This document shows, one piece after another, positions 5,019-5,025 of a stretch of DNA of 5,025 bases. The stretch is from Bacteroidales bacterium UBA6431 (lineage in GTDB: Bacteria; Bacteroidota; Bacteroidia; Bacteroidales; UBA932): assembly GCA_002439095.1 (NCBI GenBank), contig DJOT01000016.1:1-5025 (forward strand), written 5' to 3'. Below the pieces are notes generated by a model that saw only the letters and a program-made list of their open reading frames with translations, was not told where the DNA came from and made no database searches. Each line of letters opens with the position of its first letter. The first letter of the stretch is position 1. The position numbers and the translations under genes were made by a program.

Positions 5019-5025
5019 TAGCTAT

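Larger units (their letters stand above)
4728..5025. other. Non-coding region of about 300 bp
   Basis: I see no convincing gene here. The longest small frame with an ATG on the + strand that I noted is 17 codons (4897-4950), without a ribosome binding site. The stretch is AT-rich and holds two hairpins, one leftward promoter and one rightward promoter, listed separately. Between 4880 and 4970 nothing is recognisable apart from a weak inverted repeat (ACTTC 4922-4926, GAAGT 4935-4939). Confidence 0.6.

Noticed and set aside
1..5025. CRISPR array, tRNA, rRNA or insertion sequence
   Set aside because: No regularly spaced direct repeats, tRNA or rRNA-like sequence, transposase or terminal inverted repeats were seen.

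Overview
The window looks like a chromosome fragment from a Bacteroidales-type member of the Bacteroidota. Three things support this. Several promoters match the Bacteroidota consensus (TAnnTTTG at -7, TTTG about 20 nt upstream). Shine-Dalgarno sequences are mostly weak. The first gene is a NusG-like antiterminator of the UpxY type, which in Bacteroides and relatives heads capsular or exopolysaccharide operons. The genus cannot be fixed from the sequence. The GC-rich codon use of genes 1, 2 and 4 argues against a low-GC Bacteroides core genome.

Layout, all genes on the + strand: (1) 3-443, the 3' part of a UpxY-family antiterminator, cut by the window edge. (2) 440-1423, overlapping it by ATGA, an unrecognised helical 327-aa protein in the position where UpxZ sits in Bacteroides fragilis. 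(3) 1424-1484, a short promoter region dominated by a 41-bp interrupted palindrome made of two tandem 16-bp units. (4) 1485-2873, an ATPase_2/DUF234-type P-loop ATPase with a PD-(D/E)XK-like C-terminus. (5) 2888-3454, rfbC/rmlC, dTDP-4-dehydrorhamnose 3,5-epimerase. (6) 3455-3551, a promoter region packed with inverted repeats, including a perfect 20-bp palindrome over the -7 box. (7) 3552-4727, an AAA_14/DUF4143-type ATPase. (8) 4728-5025, non-coding, with a bidirectional terminator-like hairpin, a leftward promoter, a strong rightward terminator and, at the very end, a rightward promoter for a gene outside the window.

The antiterminator and the rhamnose-precursor gene mark the edge of a surface polysaccharide locus. 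The two ATPases are from different subfamilies, use a visibly more AT-rich codon mix, and each has its own promoter with a palindrome laid over the -7 element. They read as accessory cargo placed inside or beside the polysaccharide locus, each perhaps controlled by a repressor or by its own product. That control is inferred from the DNA symmetry and is not demonstrated. No complete new system can be claimed. The most distinctive signals are the palindromic ATPase promoters and the unknown protein coupled to UpxY.
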